DNA from: Gammaproteobacteria bacterium
Lineage (GTDB): Bacteria; Pseudomonadota; Gammaproteobacteria; JAADGQ01
Length of the DNA: 64,000 nt
Reading direction: 5' to 3'
Assembly (NCBI GenBank): GCA_021648145.1
Contig: JAKITI010000014.1
Location: forward strand, 1-64,000
Shown one piece after another: positions 28,224 through 39,268 of this stretch. The stretch's first letter is position 1. Every line of letters begins with the position of its first letter. The translations under genes and the position numbers were made by a program. The notes below the pieces were generated by a model. The model was not told the DNA's origin, ran no database searches, and saw only the letters and a list, made by a program, of their open reading frames with translations.

Positions 28224-29123
28224 CTAAACAACAGGGCCCGACAACACGTCATCTTCATCCTGTTTTTTAATCGGCTGTTGAGTCAATATCGCCAACATAT
28301 TATGCAATCGATCACGCATATGGCGGCGATCTACAATCATGTCAACTACACCATGATCTTGCAGAAATTCACTGCGCTGAAAGCCTTCGGGCAGCGTTTC
28401 ACGAACAGTTTGTTCAATAACGCGTGGCCCGGCAAAGCCAATAAGCGCTTTAGGTTCAGCCACATTAATATCCCCCAGCATCGCCAGACTTGCTGAGACT
28501 CCGCCCATGGTAGGGTCAGTCATCACTGAGATAAATGGAATGCCCTTTTTACTCAAACGTGCTAATGCTGCGCTGGTTTTTGCCATCTGCATCAAAGAGA
28601 AAAGCCCCTCCTGCATTCTTGCACCACCACTGGCGGTGAAACAGATAAATGGACTATTTTTTTCAATACAGATATCAACACCGCGTACAAATCGCTCCCC
28701 CACCACAGAGGCCATTGACCCACCCATAAAACGAAATTCAAATGCAGCAGCCACCACAGGCAACTCTTTGAGCTGCCCTTGCATCACGATCAATGCATCC
28801 TTTTCATCTGTATTTTTTTGTGCTTGATTTAAACGGTCACGATATTTTTTACTATCACGGAATTTGAGAATATCAATAGGCTCAAGATCAGCGCCAATCT
28901 CTTCACCACTCTCTTTATCTAAAAACAGATTCAGCCGTAAGCGCGCACCAATTCGCTCATGATGGTCACATTTTGGGCAAACATAATGGTTACGCTTCAG
29001 CTCGGCACGATACAACATCGACGTACACGAAGAGCATTTTGTCCAAACGCCTTCAGGGACTGATTTCTTGCCAGCACTCTCTGTTCGGATTTGTGAAGGT
29101 AATAAATTGGATAGCCAGCTCAT
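28224..29123 (-). CDS. accD: Acetyl-CoA carboxylase carboxyltransferase subunit beta
   Basis: The 299-residue subunit has an N-terminal zinc ribbon (CSSCTSM near 30-36 and CPKCDHH near 52-58) and a crotonase-like carboxyltransferase domain with [19 protein letters not shown] near 161-179. It works with AccA to make malonyl-CoA for the fab enzymes encoded upstream in this window. Confidence 0.96.
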   Translation of the reverse strand: MSWLSNLLPSQIRTESAGKKSVPEGVWTKCSSCTSMLYRAELKRNHYVCPKCDHHERIGARLRLNLFLDKESGEEIGADLEPIDILKFRDSKKYRDRLNQAQKNTDEKDALIVMQGQLKELPVVAAAFEFRFMGGSMASVVGERFVRGVDICIEKNSPFICFTASGGARMQEGLFSLMQMAKTSAALARLSKKGIPFISVMTDPTMGGVSASLAMLGDINVAEPKALIGFAGPRVIEQTVRETLPEGFQRSEFLQDHGVVDMIVDRRHMRDRLHNMLAILTQQPIKKQDEDDVLSGPVV

Positions 29124-29150
29124 TTTTTAATTTCCAGATTATAAAATAAC

Positions 29151-29957
29151 TCAATTTGCATCCATCGCTTGCCGCATAGAACGAAGCACACTGGATATAT
29201 CACTGATTAGACGATCACTTCTACCATTGGACTCTTCAACTTTTCGCACCAATGCACTGCCTACAATCACTGCGTCTGCAATTTTTGAAACGGCTGCCGC
29301 TGAGCTTGCATCTTTAATGCCAAAACCAACACCAATCGGTAAATCAGTCAAACGACGAATCTGCGCCACCTTCTCTTCGACAGCGCCAACATCAAGATTA
29401 CCTGCGCCCGTAATTCCTTTAACAGCCACATAATAAACAAAACCACTGGCAACTGCACATATCTTGCTGATACGCGCTTCATTTGTGGTGGGTGATAACA
29501 AAAATATCGGGTCACATGGCTGACCTTTCAAAGCAAGCAATAAGTCACCCGCTTCCTCAGGGGGCAGATCAACCGTCAATACACCATCCACACCCGCTTG
29601 GCCTGCTGCCTGCGCAAAGTGCTTGACTCCCATCACTTCAATCGGATTCAAGTAGCCCATCAAAATCACAGGCGTTTTATTATCGACTTCACGAAAATGT
29701 TGCACCATCGCCAGCACATCTTTTAGGCTGACATTATGTTTCAAGGCTCGCTCACTGGCCTTTTGAATCACTGGCCCATCGGCCATCGGATCAGAAAAGG
29801 GCACACCCAGCTCAATAATATTCGCACCCGCCTTGACCATTGCATGCATCAAAGGCACCGTCACTTCGGGTGCAGGGTCACCCGCCGTCACATAAGGAAC
29901 CAGCGCCTTGCGCCCTTCAGCACGCAGTTCGTTAAAACAGTTTTTTATACGACTCAT
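29151..29957 (-). CDS. trpA: Tryptophan synthase alpha subunit
   Basis: The 268-residue TIM barrel cleaves indole-glycerol phosphate. The catalytic glutamate is in [18 protein letters not shown] near 49-66, an aspartate in [12 protein letters not shown] near 128, and the phosphate-binding GVGFGIKD near 211-218. It overlaps trpB by 4 bp (ATGA-type), giving coupled synthesis of the alpha and beta subunits. Confidence 0.96.
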   Translation of the reverse strand: MSRIKNCFNELRAEGRKALVPYVTAGDPAPEVTVPLMHAMVKAGANIIELGVPFSDPMADGPVIQKASERALKHNVSLKDVLAMVQHFREVDNKTPVILMGYLNPIEVMGVKHFAQAAGQAGVDGVLTVDLPPEEAGDLLLALKGQPCDPIFLLSPTTNEARISKICAVASGFVYYVAVKGITGAGNLDVGAVEEKVAQIRRLTDLPIGVGFGIKDASSAAAVSKIADAVIVGSALVRKVEESNGRSDRLISDISSVLRSMRQAMDAN

Positions 29958-31189
29958 ACTGTAATTCCCTCCAGCGCCGCAACAGTGTGGATGTCTTTAT
30001 CGCCTCGCCCTGAAAGATTAATAATAATATTTTTATCTTTATCCATCGTTGCTGCCAGTTTTGCACCGTATGCCAAAGCATGACTCGATTCCAAGGCGGG
30101 CATGATGCCTTCGATACGAGTTAACGTATGAAATGCAGCGAGCGCTTCATCATCCGTGATAGCGACATACTCTGCCGCACCACAATCTTTTAACCAAGCA
30201 TGCTCTGGGCCTACCCCTGGATAATCCAGCCCCGCTGAAATAGAGTGAGTTTCAATAATCTGACCATTGTCATCCTCCATCAAATAGGTTCGATTGCCAT
30301 GAAGCACACCCGGCCGACCTTTACAAAGCGGCGCGGCATGGCGACCTGTTTCAAGCCCATCACCGGCAGCCTCTACACCGTATTTTTTTACAGTATGATC
30401 ATTCAGAAAAGGATAAAACAACCCCATCGCATTAGAGCCTCCACCGACACATGCCACCAACGCATCAGGCAAACGCCCTGCTTGCTCTTGAATTTGCTCA
30501 CGCGCTTCGCGGCCGATAATCGCTTGAAAATCACGCACCATGACAGGATAAGGATGCGGCCCTGCTACCGTACCGATAATGTAGAACGTATTATCAATAT
30601 TGGTCACCCAATCTCGCATCGCTTCGTTCAGTGCATCTTTCAATGTTTTGGAGCCCGATTCAACGGGAATCACTGTCGCACCCAACAACTTCATTCGATA
30701 AACATTAATCGCCTGGCGTTTGATATCTTCAGAGCCCATGTAAACCACACACTCCAAACCAAAACGAGCAGCCACGGTAGCCGTTGCCACACCATGCTGA
30801 CCCGCACCCGTTTCAGCAATCACACGCGGTTTACCCATCGCTTTCGCAAGCAGAGCCTGGCCTACAGTGTTATTCACCTTGTGCGCGCCGGTATGGTTCA
30901 AATCTTCTCGTTTCAGATAAATTTGTGCGCCACCTATCTTCTGACTCCAACGTTCAGCATGGTAGAGCGGCGAAGGGCGACCGACAAAATGCGTCAAATC
31001 ATGATCCAATGCTTTAATAAAGGCAGGATCTTTCATGTGAGTTTCATAAGCCTCGCGTAACTCTTCCAGCGGCCCCATCAATGTTTCAGCGGCAAAGATT
31101 CCGCCGTAAGGCCCGAAGTGGCCGCGCTCATCAGGCAGGGACATTAAATCTATAGCGCTATTTTGTCCGACATTATTTTGAATCGACAC
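29954..31189 (-). CDS. trpB: Tryptophan synthase beta subunit
   Basis: The 411-residue PLP enzyme joins indole and serine. The PLP lysine is in [15 protein letters not shown] near 96-110 and GGGSNAMG binds the cofactor phosphate near 243-250. The C-terminus is complete (SGRGDKD). It overlaps trpF by 17 bp. Confidence 0.96.
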   Translation of the reverse strand: MSIQNNVGQNSAIDLMSLPDERGHFGPYGGIFAAETLMGPLEELREAYETHMKDPAFIKALDHDLTHFVGRPSPLYHAERWSQKIGGAQIYLKREDLNHTGAHKVNNTVGQALLAKAMGKPRVIAETGAGQHGVATATVAARFGLECVVYMGSEDIKRQAINVYRMKLLGATVIPVESGSKTLKDALNEAMRDWVTNIDNTFYIIGTVAGPHPYPVMVRDFQAIIGREAREQIQEQAGRLPDALVACVGGGSNAMGLFYPFLNDHTVKKYGVEAAGDGLETGRHAAPLCKGRPGVLHGNRTYLMEDDNGQIIETHSISAGLDYPGVGPEHAWLKDCGAAEYVAITDDEALAAFHTLTRIEGIMPALESSHALAYGAKLAATMDKDKNIIINLSGRGDKDIHTVAALEGITV

Positions 31190-31799
31190 TTATTACACCT
31201 TCTACAAATTCAAACATTTTCAAGGGATCTTTAATGCCCTTGCTCAACTCAATACCACCACTCACGTCAACCGCGTAAGGTTGTACTTGCATGATCGCTT
31301 CTACAACATTTGTTGGTTTTAAACCACCGGCCAGAATAATCGGCTTACGTAACCCTGCTGGGATTGCTGCCCACTCAAATGTATTTCCCGTTCCACCTGG
31401 TACTCCTTTTTGATACGCATCAAGCAACAGAGCTTGCGCTGAACTATAGTGATGAGCTTCTGCTTTCAAATCAACACCATCACGCATACGAATCGCTTTA
31501 ATATAGGGCTTCCCATAAGCTTCACAGCATTGCACAGACTCATCGCCGTGAAACTGCAAAACATCCAGATGCACGTTGGCCAAAATATTTTTAATTTCAG
31601 GCTCAGCCGCATTCACAAACAGACCAACGACACTCACAAAAGGTGGCAGCAGGTGCACAATATCTTGCGCGCACTGAATATCCACCGCACGCGGACTCGG
31701 CGCATAAAAAACCAGACCAATGGCATCCACTCCCATTGATGCGGCTTTAAAAGCATCTTCAGGCTGAGTGAAGCCACACATTTTAATACGAGTACGCAT
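31173..31799 (-). CDS. trpF: Phosphoribosylanthranilate isomerase
   Basis: The 208-residue TIM barrel starts [16 protein letters not shown] with the general-base cysteine (MCGF). QFHGDE near 81-86 and the C-terminal ILAGGLKP / DVSGGIE phosphate-binding elements identify TrpF. First gene of the trpF-trpB-trpA run; the other trp genes are not in the window. Confidence 0.95.
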   Translation of the reverse strand: MRTRIKMCGFTQPEDAFKAASMGVDAIGLVFYAPSPRAVDIQCAQDIVHLLPPFVSVVGLFVNAAEPEIKNILANVHLDVLQFHGDESVQCCEAYGKPYIKAIRMRDGVDLKAEAHHYSSAQALLLDAYQKGVPGGTGNTFEWAAIPAGLRKPIILAGGLKPTNVVEAIMQVQPYAVDVSGGIELSKGIKDPLKMFEFVEGVISVDSK

Positions 31800-31820
31800 G
31801 ATTAAAACCGTTTACACAAT

Positions 31821-31839
31821 GTGCGGAAGGATACCGCAC
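31821..31839. other. Hairpin between truA and trpF
   Basis: GTGCGG (31821-31826) and CCGCAC (31834-31839) form a 6-bp stem in the 52-bp gap. There is no T-run on the minus strand. It could modulate readthrough from truA into trpF. Confidence 0.4.
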
Positions 31840-31851
31840 TTCACAGTGTTT

Positions 31852-32631
31852 TTACCATACCAGTGGCATCGCCTTCGTCTCTGGAATTTCATATTTTTCA
31901 GGATAAGTTACATTCACAAAATACAAACCGTGCGGCGGTGCCGTCACTCCGCCTTGAGTGCGATCACATACTTCCAGCAACTCTTGCGCCCACTCAACAG
32001 GCCGCTCACCCGCGCCAATGGCCATTAATACACCCGCAATATTGCGTATCATATGGTGTAGAAAAGCATTCGCTTCAACATCAAGCGTAATAAATGGCCC
32101 ACTGCGATCAACCTCCAATGAATGAATGGTTCGTACTGGATTTTTCGCCTGACAAGCCACGGCTCGATAGGAGTTAAAATTATGCTCTCCAATCAATAAC
32201 TGCCCCGCCGCTGCCATTTTTTGTACATCCAGATCACGACGATCCCATGAGACTCGCCCCGCCAGAAAAGAGGGGCGCACTTTTCGGTTCATAATAATGT
32301 AGCGATAACGACGACGAGTGGCAGAAAAACGGGCATGAAATGTATCGTCCACCGGCTTCGCCCACAGCACACTCACCTCTTCAGGCGAGTTGACATTCGA
32401 ACCCATCACCCAGGAGTGCATGGTACGCTCAGCATCCGATTCAAAATGCACCACCTGCCCCATGCCATGCACACCACGATCAGTCCGCCCCGCGCAAAAC
32501 AGTCGTACAGGATGATTTGCAACGATAGATAACGCAGCTTCCAGACAACCTTGTACCGTACGCGTACCATCCTGTACTTGCCACCCAAAAAAGCTTTGGC
32601 CATTATATTCAACACCTAATGCAATACGCAT
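31852..32631 (-). CDS. truA: tRNA pseudouridine(38-40) synthase TruA
   Basis: The 259-residue enzyme modifies the anticodon arm. The catalytic aspartate is in CAGRTDRGVHGMGQVVHF near 46-63. RRYRYIIMN near 107-115 and the C-terminal FLHHMIRNIAGVL near 193-205 are TruA-specific. Usually located near asd or the trpF cluster in gammaproteobacteria. Confidence 0.95.
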   Translation of the reverse strand: MRIALGVEYNGQSFFGWQVQDGTRTVQGCLEAALSIVANHPVRLFCAGRTDRGVHGMGQVVHFESDAERTMHSWVMGSNVNSPEEVSVLWAKPVDDTFHARFSATRRRYRYIIMNRKVRPSFLAGRVSWDRRDLDVQKMAAAGQLLIGEHNFNSYRAVACQAKNPVRTIHSLEVDRSGPFITLDVEANAFLHHMIRNIAGVLMAIGAGERPVEWAQELLEVCDRTQGGVTAPPHGLYFVNVTYPEKYEIPETKAMPLVW

Positions 32632-32635
32632 GTTT

Positions 32636-33223
32636 TTACCGTTTTTGTGCCACCATTTTCACTTCATTCCGAAACCCTTGCGAAGAGTCACCCACATACC
32701 CTTCTTCACGATAAACCAGCAAACGCATTTGTGAAAAAAACGTCAACAGTTCGTTATCTGCAAGACGAAAATCTGGATTACTCGGCCCTGATTCGTCCAC
32801 CTGTAAACGACTGAATGTTTGATAGAACAATAACCCCCCAGAGCGCAGTGCATCCTGAATGGCTGGCATCAGAGAACGATCCAGAAAATAGCTGACAACA
32901 ATCACATCAACACTATTAGGCAACATGGGTTCCTGCACTACATCTCGCATTTCAGCATGGAATGATTTAGAAAGCCCCTGAGCCTTAGCCGTTTCATTTA
33001 ACCGCTGAACCGCTACATCAGAGATATCCCACGCCAAAGTTTCTAAGCCATGCTTAGCGAGCCAAAGTGCATTTCTTCCCAACCCACAAGCCAGCTCCAA
33101 TGCTTGCCCCTGCTTTGGTAACAGATAACTATTTTCTCTTAACACCGCAACAGGATCACCCGAATCTGTCACTTCACTATAAATTTTATTCCACTTTTCT
33201 TTGATTGCTACCATACCTGACAT
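32636..33223 (-). CDS. SAM-dependent methyltransferase
   Basis: The 195-residue class I methyltransferase has SAM motif I ALELACGLGRNALWLAKHG near 37-55, an acidic residue after the second strand (LAWDISDVAVQRL) and a PNSVDVIVVSYFLDRS segment near 104-119. It resembles TehB-like small methyltransferases. The substrate cannot be told from sequence. It lies 4 bp upstream of truA on the same strand and is probably cotranscribed. Confidence 0.75.
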   Translation of the reverse strand: MSGMVAIKEKWNKIYSEVTDSGDPVAVLRENSYLLPKQGQALELACGLGRNALWLAKHGLETLAWDISDVAVQRLNETAKAQGLSKSFHAEMRDVVQEPMLPNSVDVIVVSYFLDRSLMPAIQDALRSGGLLFYQTFSRLQVDESGPSNPDFRLADNELLTFFSQMRLLVYREEGYVGDSSQGFRNEVKMVAQKR

Positions 33224-33278
33224 AAACTCTCACCTTAGCTATGATTAGATTTTGATCAATTTTGGGAATTATATACTT

Positions 33279-33893
33279 ATGAAAAGCAACTTGGCACTTT
33301 TAATCATTACATTGATTTTTTCAAGCCAGACATGGAGTAAAACTGCATTCAAAGAAGGGGTTCATTACCATTTAATTCAAAATTCGACAAATCAACAAAC
33401 CAATAAAAACAATATACAAGTGAAAGAGTTTTTCTGGTACGGCTGCCACACCTGTTACGCCCTGCAACCTTACTTTGAACATTGGGTTAAAACAAAAGCT
33501 GACCGTATTAAATTTGAGCGAATCGCAGCAATGACTCATGACAACATGGAGTTGTTGGCAAGAAGTTATTATGCGGCAATGGAATTAAACCTCAGCAAAC
33601 AGATCCATATTCCTCTATTTACTGCAATTCACGGACACAAAACAAAAATAGAAAACCAGACTCAACTGATCGCCTTTCTCAAAAAGCAGAAAATTGACAG
33701 CAAACAGTTTATCAAAACAATGCAAAGCCCAGAGATTACAAAACAGATTAAACGTGCCAAGCAACTCGGAGAGCAGCTTGAAATTACAGGCCCACCAACG
33801 ATGACTATTGGGGGTCGTTACCGAATTGATCCAAGCGGAGTCGGCAGTGCCAGTGAATTTATTGATTTACTTGATTTTTTATTAGCCCGATAA
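33279..33893 (+). CDS. DsbA-like thiol:disulfide oxidoreductase
   Basis: The 204-residue exported protein starts at MKSNLALL with a signal peptide (1-20, cut near TWSK). FFWYGCHTCYALQPYFEHW near 54-72 carries a CxxC active site with His-Thr between the cysteines instead of the CPHC of E. coli DsbA. The cis-proline loop ITGPPTMTIGG near 166-176 is present. It introduces disulfides in periplasmic proteins. The upstream start at 33252 would put nine extra residues before the signal peptide and is rejected. Confidence 0.85.
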   Translation: MKSNLALLIITLIFSSQTWSKTAFKEGVHYHLIQNSTNQQTNKNNIQVKEFFWYGCHTCYALQPYFEHWVKTKADRIKFERIAAMTHDNMELLARSYYAAMELNLSKQIHIPLFTAIHGHKTKIENQTQLIAFLKKQKIDSKQFIKTMQSPEITKQIKRAKQLGEQLEITGPPTMTIGGRYRIDPSGVGSASEFIDLLDFLLAR

Positions 33894-33968
33894 AAAGCGG
33901 GGTATTCTACGCTTTATCGTATCTCGTTCCCGTGTGGGAACGAGAGTATTGTCATGACTCATCAACAC
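33894..33968. other. Two hairpins between dsbA-like gene and ptsP
   Basis: AAAGCG...CGCTTT near 33896-33915 could terminate the plus-strand gene. CTCGTTCCC (33923-33931) pairs perfectly with GGGAACGAG (33936-33944) around GTGT. The second resembles repeated CGTTCCCA-type palindromes seen in many gammaproteobacterial genomes. Both genes converge here. Confidence 0.5.
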
Positions 33969-36230
33969 CTACTTTCCAGCACGTACCAAATAACCTAACC
34001 CAACCTCTTCAAGCGCTTGTGAAAGTATTTCACGAATCGCATCAGCATCTTCACACTGAAGCGCTTTAGCCAAAACCTCTTGCGCCTGAGGCACAGTGAA
34101 ATGACGAATGACTTGCTTAACTCTGGAAAGCGCAAACGCGCTCATACTCAAATTATCAACCCCCATCGCAATCCACAAGATTGCTGCAGCAGGATCACCT
34201 ACAATCTCCCCGCAAATGCCCACAGGCTTACCTAACGGCGCAACAGATTCTGTAACTTGTATCAGCGCCTTCAATAATGAAGGGTGCAAACTGTCATAAA
34301 GCTGTGCAACACGCGGATTATTTCGATCCACTGCTAATAAATATTGAGTAAGATCATTCGTTCCCACAGAAATAAAATCGACTCGCTTAGCCAATTCAGC
34401 TGCTTGATAAACAGCCGAAGGGACTTCAATCATCACTCCTGTCTTTGGCCTTTGAATATGCAAACCACCGTCAACCAACTCATCAAATACTGATTTTACA
34501 ATGCCCAGTGCAGCATCTACTTCGCTGATATGACTCACCATTGGAAATAGTATTTGCAAATTATTCAAGCCCATGCTTGCACGCAACATCGCACGAATCT
34601 GGGTTCGAAAAATTTCAGGGTGATCCAGAGTGATACGAATTCCCCGCCACCCTAGAAAAGGGTTTTCTTCTTTGATTGGAAAGTAGGAGAGATGTTTATC
34701 TCCACCAATATCTAAAGTACGCAATGTGACAGGAGAAGGGGAAAATGTATCCAGCACGACACGATAAATCAGCCGCTGTTCATCTTCACCGGGAAAGCGC
34801 TCGCGTGCCATAAAAGGAAATTCGGTACGATACAAACCGACCCCTTCAGCACCACATGCCAAAGCTGCTGATATATCGGATGAAAAACCTGTATTAGCCA
34901 ATAACTTGATACGAAAACCATCGACTGTTTGTGCTGTTTTATTACGCAAGCGATTGAGCTCAGTTGTCAGCTCACGCTCCTCATCAGCGAACCGCTTGTA
35001 TTCCGATCGCATCGCAGCAGAAGGGGAAGGATAAAAGCAACCACGATAACCATCGATAATGACATTTTTCTTATCCATTTTCCCAACGGATAAATTGATT
35101 GCGCCAACAACAGCAGGAATTCCCAGTGCATGCGCCAAAATAGCGACGTGCGATGAACGTGAGCCATTTGCAGAAACAATCCCGGCAAGACGTTCCACTG
35201 GCACTTCGGCAAGCGCGGCGGCAGACACTTCCTCCCCTACAAGGATCGTATGCTTTGGATATTCGAGTGGTTTGCGCTTACCGCTCTGCAAACTAAGCAA
35301 TATACGTCGCCCCAGATCATAAATATCATCCGCCCGCTCCCGCAAATAAGGGTCTTCAATTTCCTCAAAAAAATGAGCATGTTCATTAACAGTATCTCTG
35401 AGTGCTCCGGCCGCCCAACTTCCTTTCTGAATACGCTCAATCGTTCGATCAACCAACCCGCCACCATCCAGCATCAGCAGATAAGCATCAAAAAGTGCAC
35501 GATCCTCTGGAGCCAGCACCGAACTCAATCGCACCATTAAGCGCCTGATATCAGCCCTGACTTCAGACAGTGCTTTTTGAAACACAGTGATTTCGGCATC
35601 AATATCGACAACCTGGCGATCAGGCACCGCATCCAGATCCGCCGCAGGGTAGACCACGAGTGCAACACCAACAGCCACACCAGGTGAACCAGGAATCCCT
35701 GTAATTGTTTGATTTTGGTTATTGACCTGACCAGACGCAGACTTATTAGATAACATTTGGGCATGAGCAACCGCCCCCGCAAGCTGAATAGCAATCGTCT
35801 GTAAAAAAGCAACTTCATCTTCGTTAAAATAACGTTTCCAACGCTGGCGAACCACGAGAACGCCGAGTACCTTTCTGAAGTGAATAATCGGTACACCTAA
35901 AAAACCGGGAAGGTGGTCATCCTTCAGATCTTTCATCCGCTGGTAACATGGATGCTCAAACAAGTTTTCCAGATTGAGTGACTCTTCACGCCGACAAACC
36001 AGACCAACGAGTCCTTCATTTTTTTTTAAACTAACTTTACCAACGGATGTCTCAGCCAAACCCGCTGCCGCCTCCAACACATAACACTCGCGCTCAACAT
36101 TTTCCAAATAAATGGAGCAAGCATCTGAAGATGTTGCCTCTTTGATACGCCGCACTACTTGGGACAGCAATTGATCCAGACGACGTATATTATTAACGTC
36201 CTGAAGAATGCTGTGAAGTGAAGCGAGCAT
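33969..36230 (-). CDS. ptsP: PEP-protein phosphotransferase PtsP (enzyme I-Ntr)
   Basis: The 753-residue first enzyme of the nitrogen phosphotransferase system has an N-terminal GAF domain (about 1-165), a phosphohistidine domain with GSRSSHVAILAHALG near 356-370, and a PEP-binding barrel with RTLDIGGDK near 480 and a C-terminal GICGEIVGDP cysteine loop. It phosphorylates NPr. The ptsP-rppH pair is conserved in gammaproteobacteria; rppH lies 20 bp upstream on the same strand. Confidence 0.94.
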   Translation of the reverse strand: MLASLHSILQDVNNIRRLDQLLSQVVRRIKEATSSDACSIYLENVERECYVLEAAAGLAETSVGKVSLKKNEGLVGLVCRREESLNLENLFEHPCYQRMKDLKDDHLPGFLGVPIIHFRKVLGVLVVRQRWKRYFNEDEVAFLQTIAIQLAGAVAHAQMLSNKSASGQVNNQNQTITGIPGSPGVAVGVALVVYPAADLDAVPDRQVVDIDAEITVFQKALSEVRADIRRLMVRLSSVLAPEDRALFDAYLLMLDGGGLVDRTIERIQKGSWAAGALRDTVNEHAHFFEEIEDPYLRERADDIYDLGRRILLSLQSGKRKPLEYPKHTILVGEEVSAAALAEVPVERLAGIVSANGSRSSHVAILAHALGIPAVVGAINLSVGKMDKKNVIIDGYRGCFYPSPSAAMRSEYKRFADEERELTTELNRLRNKTAQTVDGFRIKLLANTGFSSDISAALACGAEGVGLYRTEFPFMARERFPGEDEQRLIYRVVLDTFSPSPVTLRTLDIGGDKHLSYFPIKEENPFLGWRGIRITLDHPEIFRTQIRAMLRASMGLNNLQILFPMVSHISEVDAALGIVKSVFDELVDGGLHIQRPKTGVMIEVPSAVYQAAELAKRVDFISVGTNDLTQYLLAVDRNNPRVAQLYDSLHPSLLKALIQVTESVAPLGKPVGICGEIVGDPAAAILWIAMGVDNLSMSAFALSRVKQVIRHFTVPQAQEVLAKALQCEDADAIREILSQALEEVGLGYLVRAGK

Positions 36231-36250
36231 AGATTACGGATAATCCACGA

Positions 36251-36757
36251 TCAACACCTGCCTGCACTTCGCCGTGAGGGCGTATTTTTATAAACCAGCG
36301 GTGCTAACTCATTCAACGCATGATGATAAACTTTACGTTTAAACCAGACAACAGACTTAACAGGGTACCAATAATTAACCCAGCGCCAACCATCAAATTC
36401 AGGAACATCACACGCATCAAACCTCAGCTTGCTCTCCTCAGCCACCAGGTTAAGCATGAACCAAACCTGTTTTTGCCCAATACAGAGAGGCCTGCTATGC
36501 GAACGAATGAGATGTTTAGGAAGATCATAACGCAACCAATCACGAGTTTGCCCCATGATATTCACATGTTCGGGCTCAAGCCCTAATTCCTCTTTCAGCT
36601 CGCGATACATCGCCTCCTGAGCTGATTCATTTTCACGAATTCCTCCTTGTGGAAACTGCCATGAGCCCTGACCAATGCGCCGAGCCCAGAGCAACTTACC
36701 GGAATTATTACTCACAATAATACCAACGTTATGTCTATACCCTTCTGAGTCTATCAT
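36251..36757 (-). CDS. rppH: RNA pyrophosphohydrolase RppH
   Basis: The 168-residue Nudix enzyme removes pyrophosphate from mRNA 5' ends. The Nudix box is [24 protein letters not shown] near 38-61 (key residues G, E, R-E, E-E). The start at [14 protein letters not shown] matches the family; the longer frame from 36793 adds residues without similarity. Confidence 0.93.
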   Translation of the reverse strand: MIDSEGYRHNVGIIVSNNSGKLLWARRIGQGSWQFPQGGIRENESAQEAMYRELKEELGLEPEHVNIMGQTRDWLRYDLPKHLIRSHSRPLCIGQKQVWFMLNLVAEESKLRFDACDVPEFDGWRWVNYWYPVKSVVWFKRKVYHHALNELAPLVYKNTPSRRSAGRC

Positions 36758-36879
36758 TTTGAGCTCACCATAAAACGAAATACACTTTGTCATGCGATGC
36801 GCAATCTGTTATAAATTTTTAATTTTTAGCGCAACCAAATTTATTCCTGATAACTTTATCATAAAAGGAGTCGTAATCG

Positions 36880-37536
36880 TTGGCTTTAGCAATTTTTGAT
36901 CTGGACAATACTTTATTAACAGGTGACAGTGACTATCTGTGGGGGCGTTACCTTGTTGAAAACAAGATTGTTGACCCTGATTTTTATGATCGGGAAAACA
37001 GACGCTTCTATCAAGAGTATGGAGCAGGCACACTGGATATTAACGAGTTTCTTCGTTTTTCACTAAAGGTACTTGCCGCTCATGATAAAAAAATACTTTT
37101 TGACTGGCGTAAAGATTTCATCGAACAAAAAATTATCCCGATCATTCCTGCCGCAGCACACCATTTGCTGAATAAACATCGAGAACAAGGAGATATTCTG
37201 CTTATCATCACTGCAACCAACCGCTTTGTGACTGAGTTAATCGCAAAAGAGCTGGATATTGAACATTTACTTGCGACAGATCCTGAAGAAAAAGAGGGTC
37301 AATATACTGGAAATTTTACAGGTATACCCACATATCAGGAAGGCAAGGTCGTTTGCCTGAAAGAGTGGCTCAAGGTACAACAAATAACATTAGAGGGGAG
37401 TTGGTTCTACTCTGATTCACATAATGATCTACCACTTTTAAAAATTGTTGACAACCCAATTGCAGTAGATCCTGATGAGACTTTAAAGCAATATGCTAAT
37501 CATCATGGATGGCCAACAATAAGCCTTCGATCATAA
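36880..37536 (+). CDS. HAD-IB family phosphatase
   Basis: The 218-residue protein starts at a TTG with ribosome binding site AAGGAG nine bases upstream. HAD motifs: FDLDNTLL at 5-12, TATN near 110-113, a conserved lysine in EGKVV near 155, SDSHNDLPLL near 180-189. It resembles SerB-like/IB phosphatases of unknown substrate (phosphoserine or a sugar/lipid head-group phosphate). Divergent from rppH and convergent with rplS. Confidence 0.82.
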   Translation: MALAIFDLDNTLLTGDSDYLWGRYLVENKIVDPDFYDRENRRFYQEYGAGTLDINEFLRFSLKVLAAHDKKILFDWRKDFIEQKIIPIIPAAAHHLLNKHREQGDILLIITATNRFVTELIAKELDIEHLLATDPEEKEGQYTGNFTGIPTYQEGKVVCLKEWLKVQQITLEGSWFYSDSHNDLPLLKIVDNPIAVDPDETLKQYANHHGWPTISLRS

Positions 37537-37550
37537 GTATTTCACGCAAC

Positions 37551-37589
37551 AAAAAAGCCCCGACAAGCAGAGCCTGCTGGGACTTTTTT
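37551..37589. terminator. Bidirectional intrinsic terminator
   Basis: AAAAAAGxCCC and GGGACTTTTTT arms with an inner AGCAG/CTGCT hairpin. It terminates both the HAD gene and, on the other strand, the rpsP operon. Confidence 0.8.
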
Positions 37590-37609
37590 ATTTTAACTTA
37601 GGTTTTAAT

Positions 37610-37960
37610 TTATTTTACAAGCTTCTCTTTAATGCGAGCCGCTTTACCGCGTAACTCACGAAGATAGTACAGCTTAGCACGACGTACCACACCACGACGC
37701 TTCACTTCAATCGAATCAATCGCTTGACTGTAAGTTTGAAAAACACGCTCGACACCTTCGCCATGAGAGATTTTACGTACCGTAAATGCCGAATTCAGGC
37801 CTCGATTTCGTTTTGCAATTACAACACCCTCGAAAGCTTGCAAACGCTCTCTTGTTCCTTCTTTTACTTTAACCTTTACAACAACAGTATCGCCCGCTCC
37901 AAACTTAGGCACTTCACGCCCCATTTGCTCTGCTTCGATCTGACTGATCAAATTACTCAT
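37610..37960 (-). CDS. rplS: 50S ribosomal protein L19
   Basis: The 116-residue protein has [31 protein letters not shown] at about 18-48 and the [22 protein letters not shown]-terminal part, as in L19. Last gene of the rpsP-rimM-trmD-rplS operon, 31 bp after trmD. Confidence 0.97.
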   Translation of the reverse strand: MSNLISQIEAEQMGREVPKFGAGDTVVVKVKVKEGTRERLQAFEGVVIAKRNRGLNSAFTVRKISHGEGVERVFQTYSQAIDSIEVKRRGVVRRAKLYYLRELRGKAARIKEKLVK

Positions 37961-37991
37961 AACGCATCCCCATCAATATCAAATTAATAAA

Positions 37992-38732
37992 CTAGTTTTC
38001 AACTTCCCGCTTGAACTCTTCGAGCAATGACTGCATTTCATTATCAAGCACTGCTTTTTCCAATAAATCTGGTCGCCTTTGCCATGTTCGACCCAATGAT
38101 TGTTTCTGTCGCCAACGTGCGATCACCTGATGGTCGCCACTCAATAGCACTGCCGGCACTGATCGACCACCAACGACTTCAGGCCTTGTATAATGCGGGC
38201 AATCCAACAGATGATTTGCAAATGAGTCTTGCTGTGATGACTCCGTATGCCCCAGCGCCCCAGGCAACAGACGAATCATCGCATCAATCACGACCATCGC
38301 AGCCAGCTCGCCACCACTTAGAACATAATCACCAATCGACCACTCTTCATCCACTTCAGCCGCAATCAAACGCTCATCAACACCTTCATAACGCCCTGCG
38401 ATAAACGTAATATTTTTTTTTTCGAGCAGTGATTCAACACCCACCTGATCCAGAGTTCGCCCCTGCGGCGAGAGATAAATCACTCTGCTCTGCCCACCTG
38501 ATGCCTTCTTTGCCGCATGAATTGCATCACGCAATGGCTGAACCATCATCAACATACCCGGGCCACCACCATAAGGGCGGTCATCTACAGTGCGATGCCG
38601 ATCCACAGCATAGTCACGCGGATTCCACGTATCAAACTGTAACAACCCTCTCTTCACCGCCTTACCTGTAACGCCATACTCTACCAGAGCATCAAACATT
38701 TCAGGAAAGAGCGTAATAACATCAATTCGCAC
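37992..38732 (-). CDS. trmD: tRNA (guanine-N1)-methyltransferase TrmD
   Basis: The 246-residue SPOUT methyltransferase makes m1G37 in t[16 protein letters not shown] near 50-62, [13 protein letters not shown] near 110-122 and [20 protein letters not shown] near 132-151 form the knotted SAM site. Third gene of the operon. Confidence 0.96.
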   Translation of the reverse strand: MRIDVITLFPEMFDALVEYGVTGKAVKRGLLQFDTWNPRDYAVDRHRTVDDRPYGGGPGMLMMVQPLRDAIHAAKKASGGQSRVIYLSPQGRTLDQVGVESLLEKKNITFIAGRYEGVDERLIAAEVDEEWSIGDYVLSGGELAAMVVIDAMIRLLPGALGHTESSQQDSFANHLLDCPHYTRPEVVGGRSVPAVLLSGDHQVIARWRQKQSLGRTWQRRPDLLEKAVLDNEMQSLLEEFKREVEN

Positions 38733-38756
38733 AGCAAAAAAACCTACGCCGCCTCA

Positions 38757-39254
38757 TCAAAAATCGGGATCCCAATCCACCTGAATAACACCGTCATCCA
38801 GGCTAACCTTAAGAACACATTCATCAGTATAAGGAAGCAAACGTTCACGCTCACCTTTCACAACAAGCACATCATTCGCACCCGTTTCGATCAAGTGATC
38901 CACCTTTCCCAGTATTTGGCCATCAACAGTGACAACTTCCAGCCCAACCAAATCAGACCAATAATATTCGCCCTGTTCTACTGGTGGCAATTGCTCAGAT
39001 TTTATTACAATTTCGAGCCCAACCAACTGCGCGGCAACATCACGATCAGTAGAGAATTCAAGCTGGGCAACAACGCCCTTGCCATGAACCCGTCCGGCAA
39101 TGACCCGAGTCATTTCGGAACCTGCTTCTCTCTTTAAGTACCAGGGCGAATAGGTCAGTATATTTTCTCTAGGAGCCGTATACGAAAAAATTCGCACCCA
39201 ACCCCGCACCCCATACACCCCAGAAACTTTACCAACAACAACCCAGTCACTCAT
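38757..39254 (-). CDS. rimM: Ribosome maturation factor RimM
   Basis: The 165-residue 30S assembly factor has an N-terminal VGKVSGVYGVRGWVRIFSYT motif at about 7-26 and a C-terminal PRC-barrel beginning near EYYWSDLVGLEVVT (about 96), ending in VDWDPDF. Lies between rpsP and trmD. Confidence 0.95.
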   Translation of the reverse strand: MSDWVVVGKVSGVYGVRGWVRIFSYTAPRENILTYSPWYLKREAGSEMTRVIAGRVHGKGVVAQLEFSTDRDVAAQLVGLEIVIKSEQLPPVEQGEYYWSDLVGLEVVTVDGQILGKVDHLIETGANDVLVVKGERERLLPYTDECVLKVSLDDGVIQVDWDPDF

Positions 39255-39268
39255 ACCGATTGAGCTGG

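Noticed and set aside
30245-31060. 271-codon frame antisense to trpB
   Set aside because: Shadow of a conserved gene; the composition (His/Arg/Thr-rich) is that of a reversed coding strand and there is no ribosome site.
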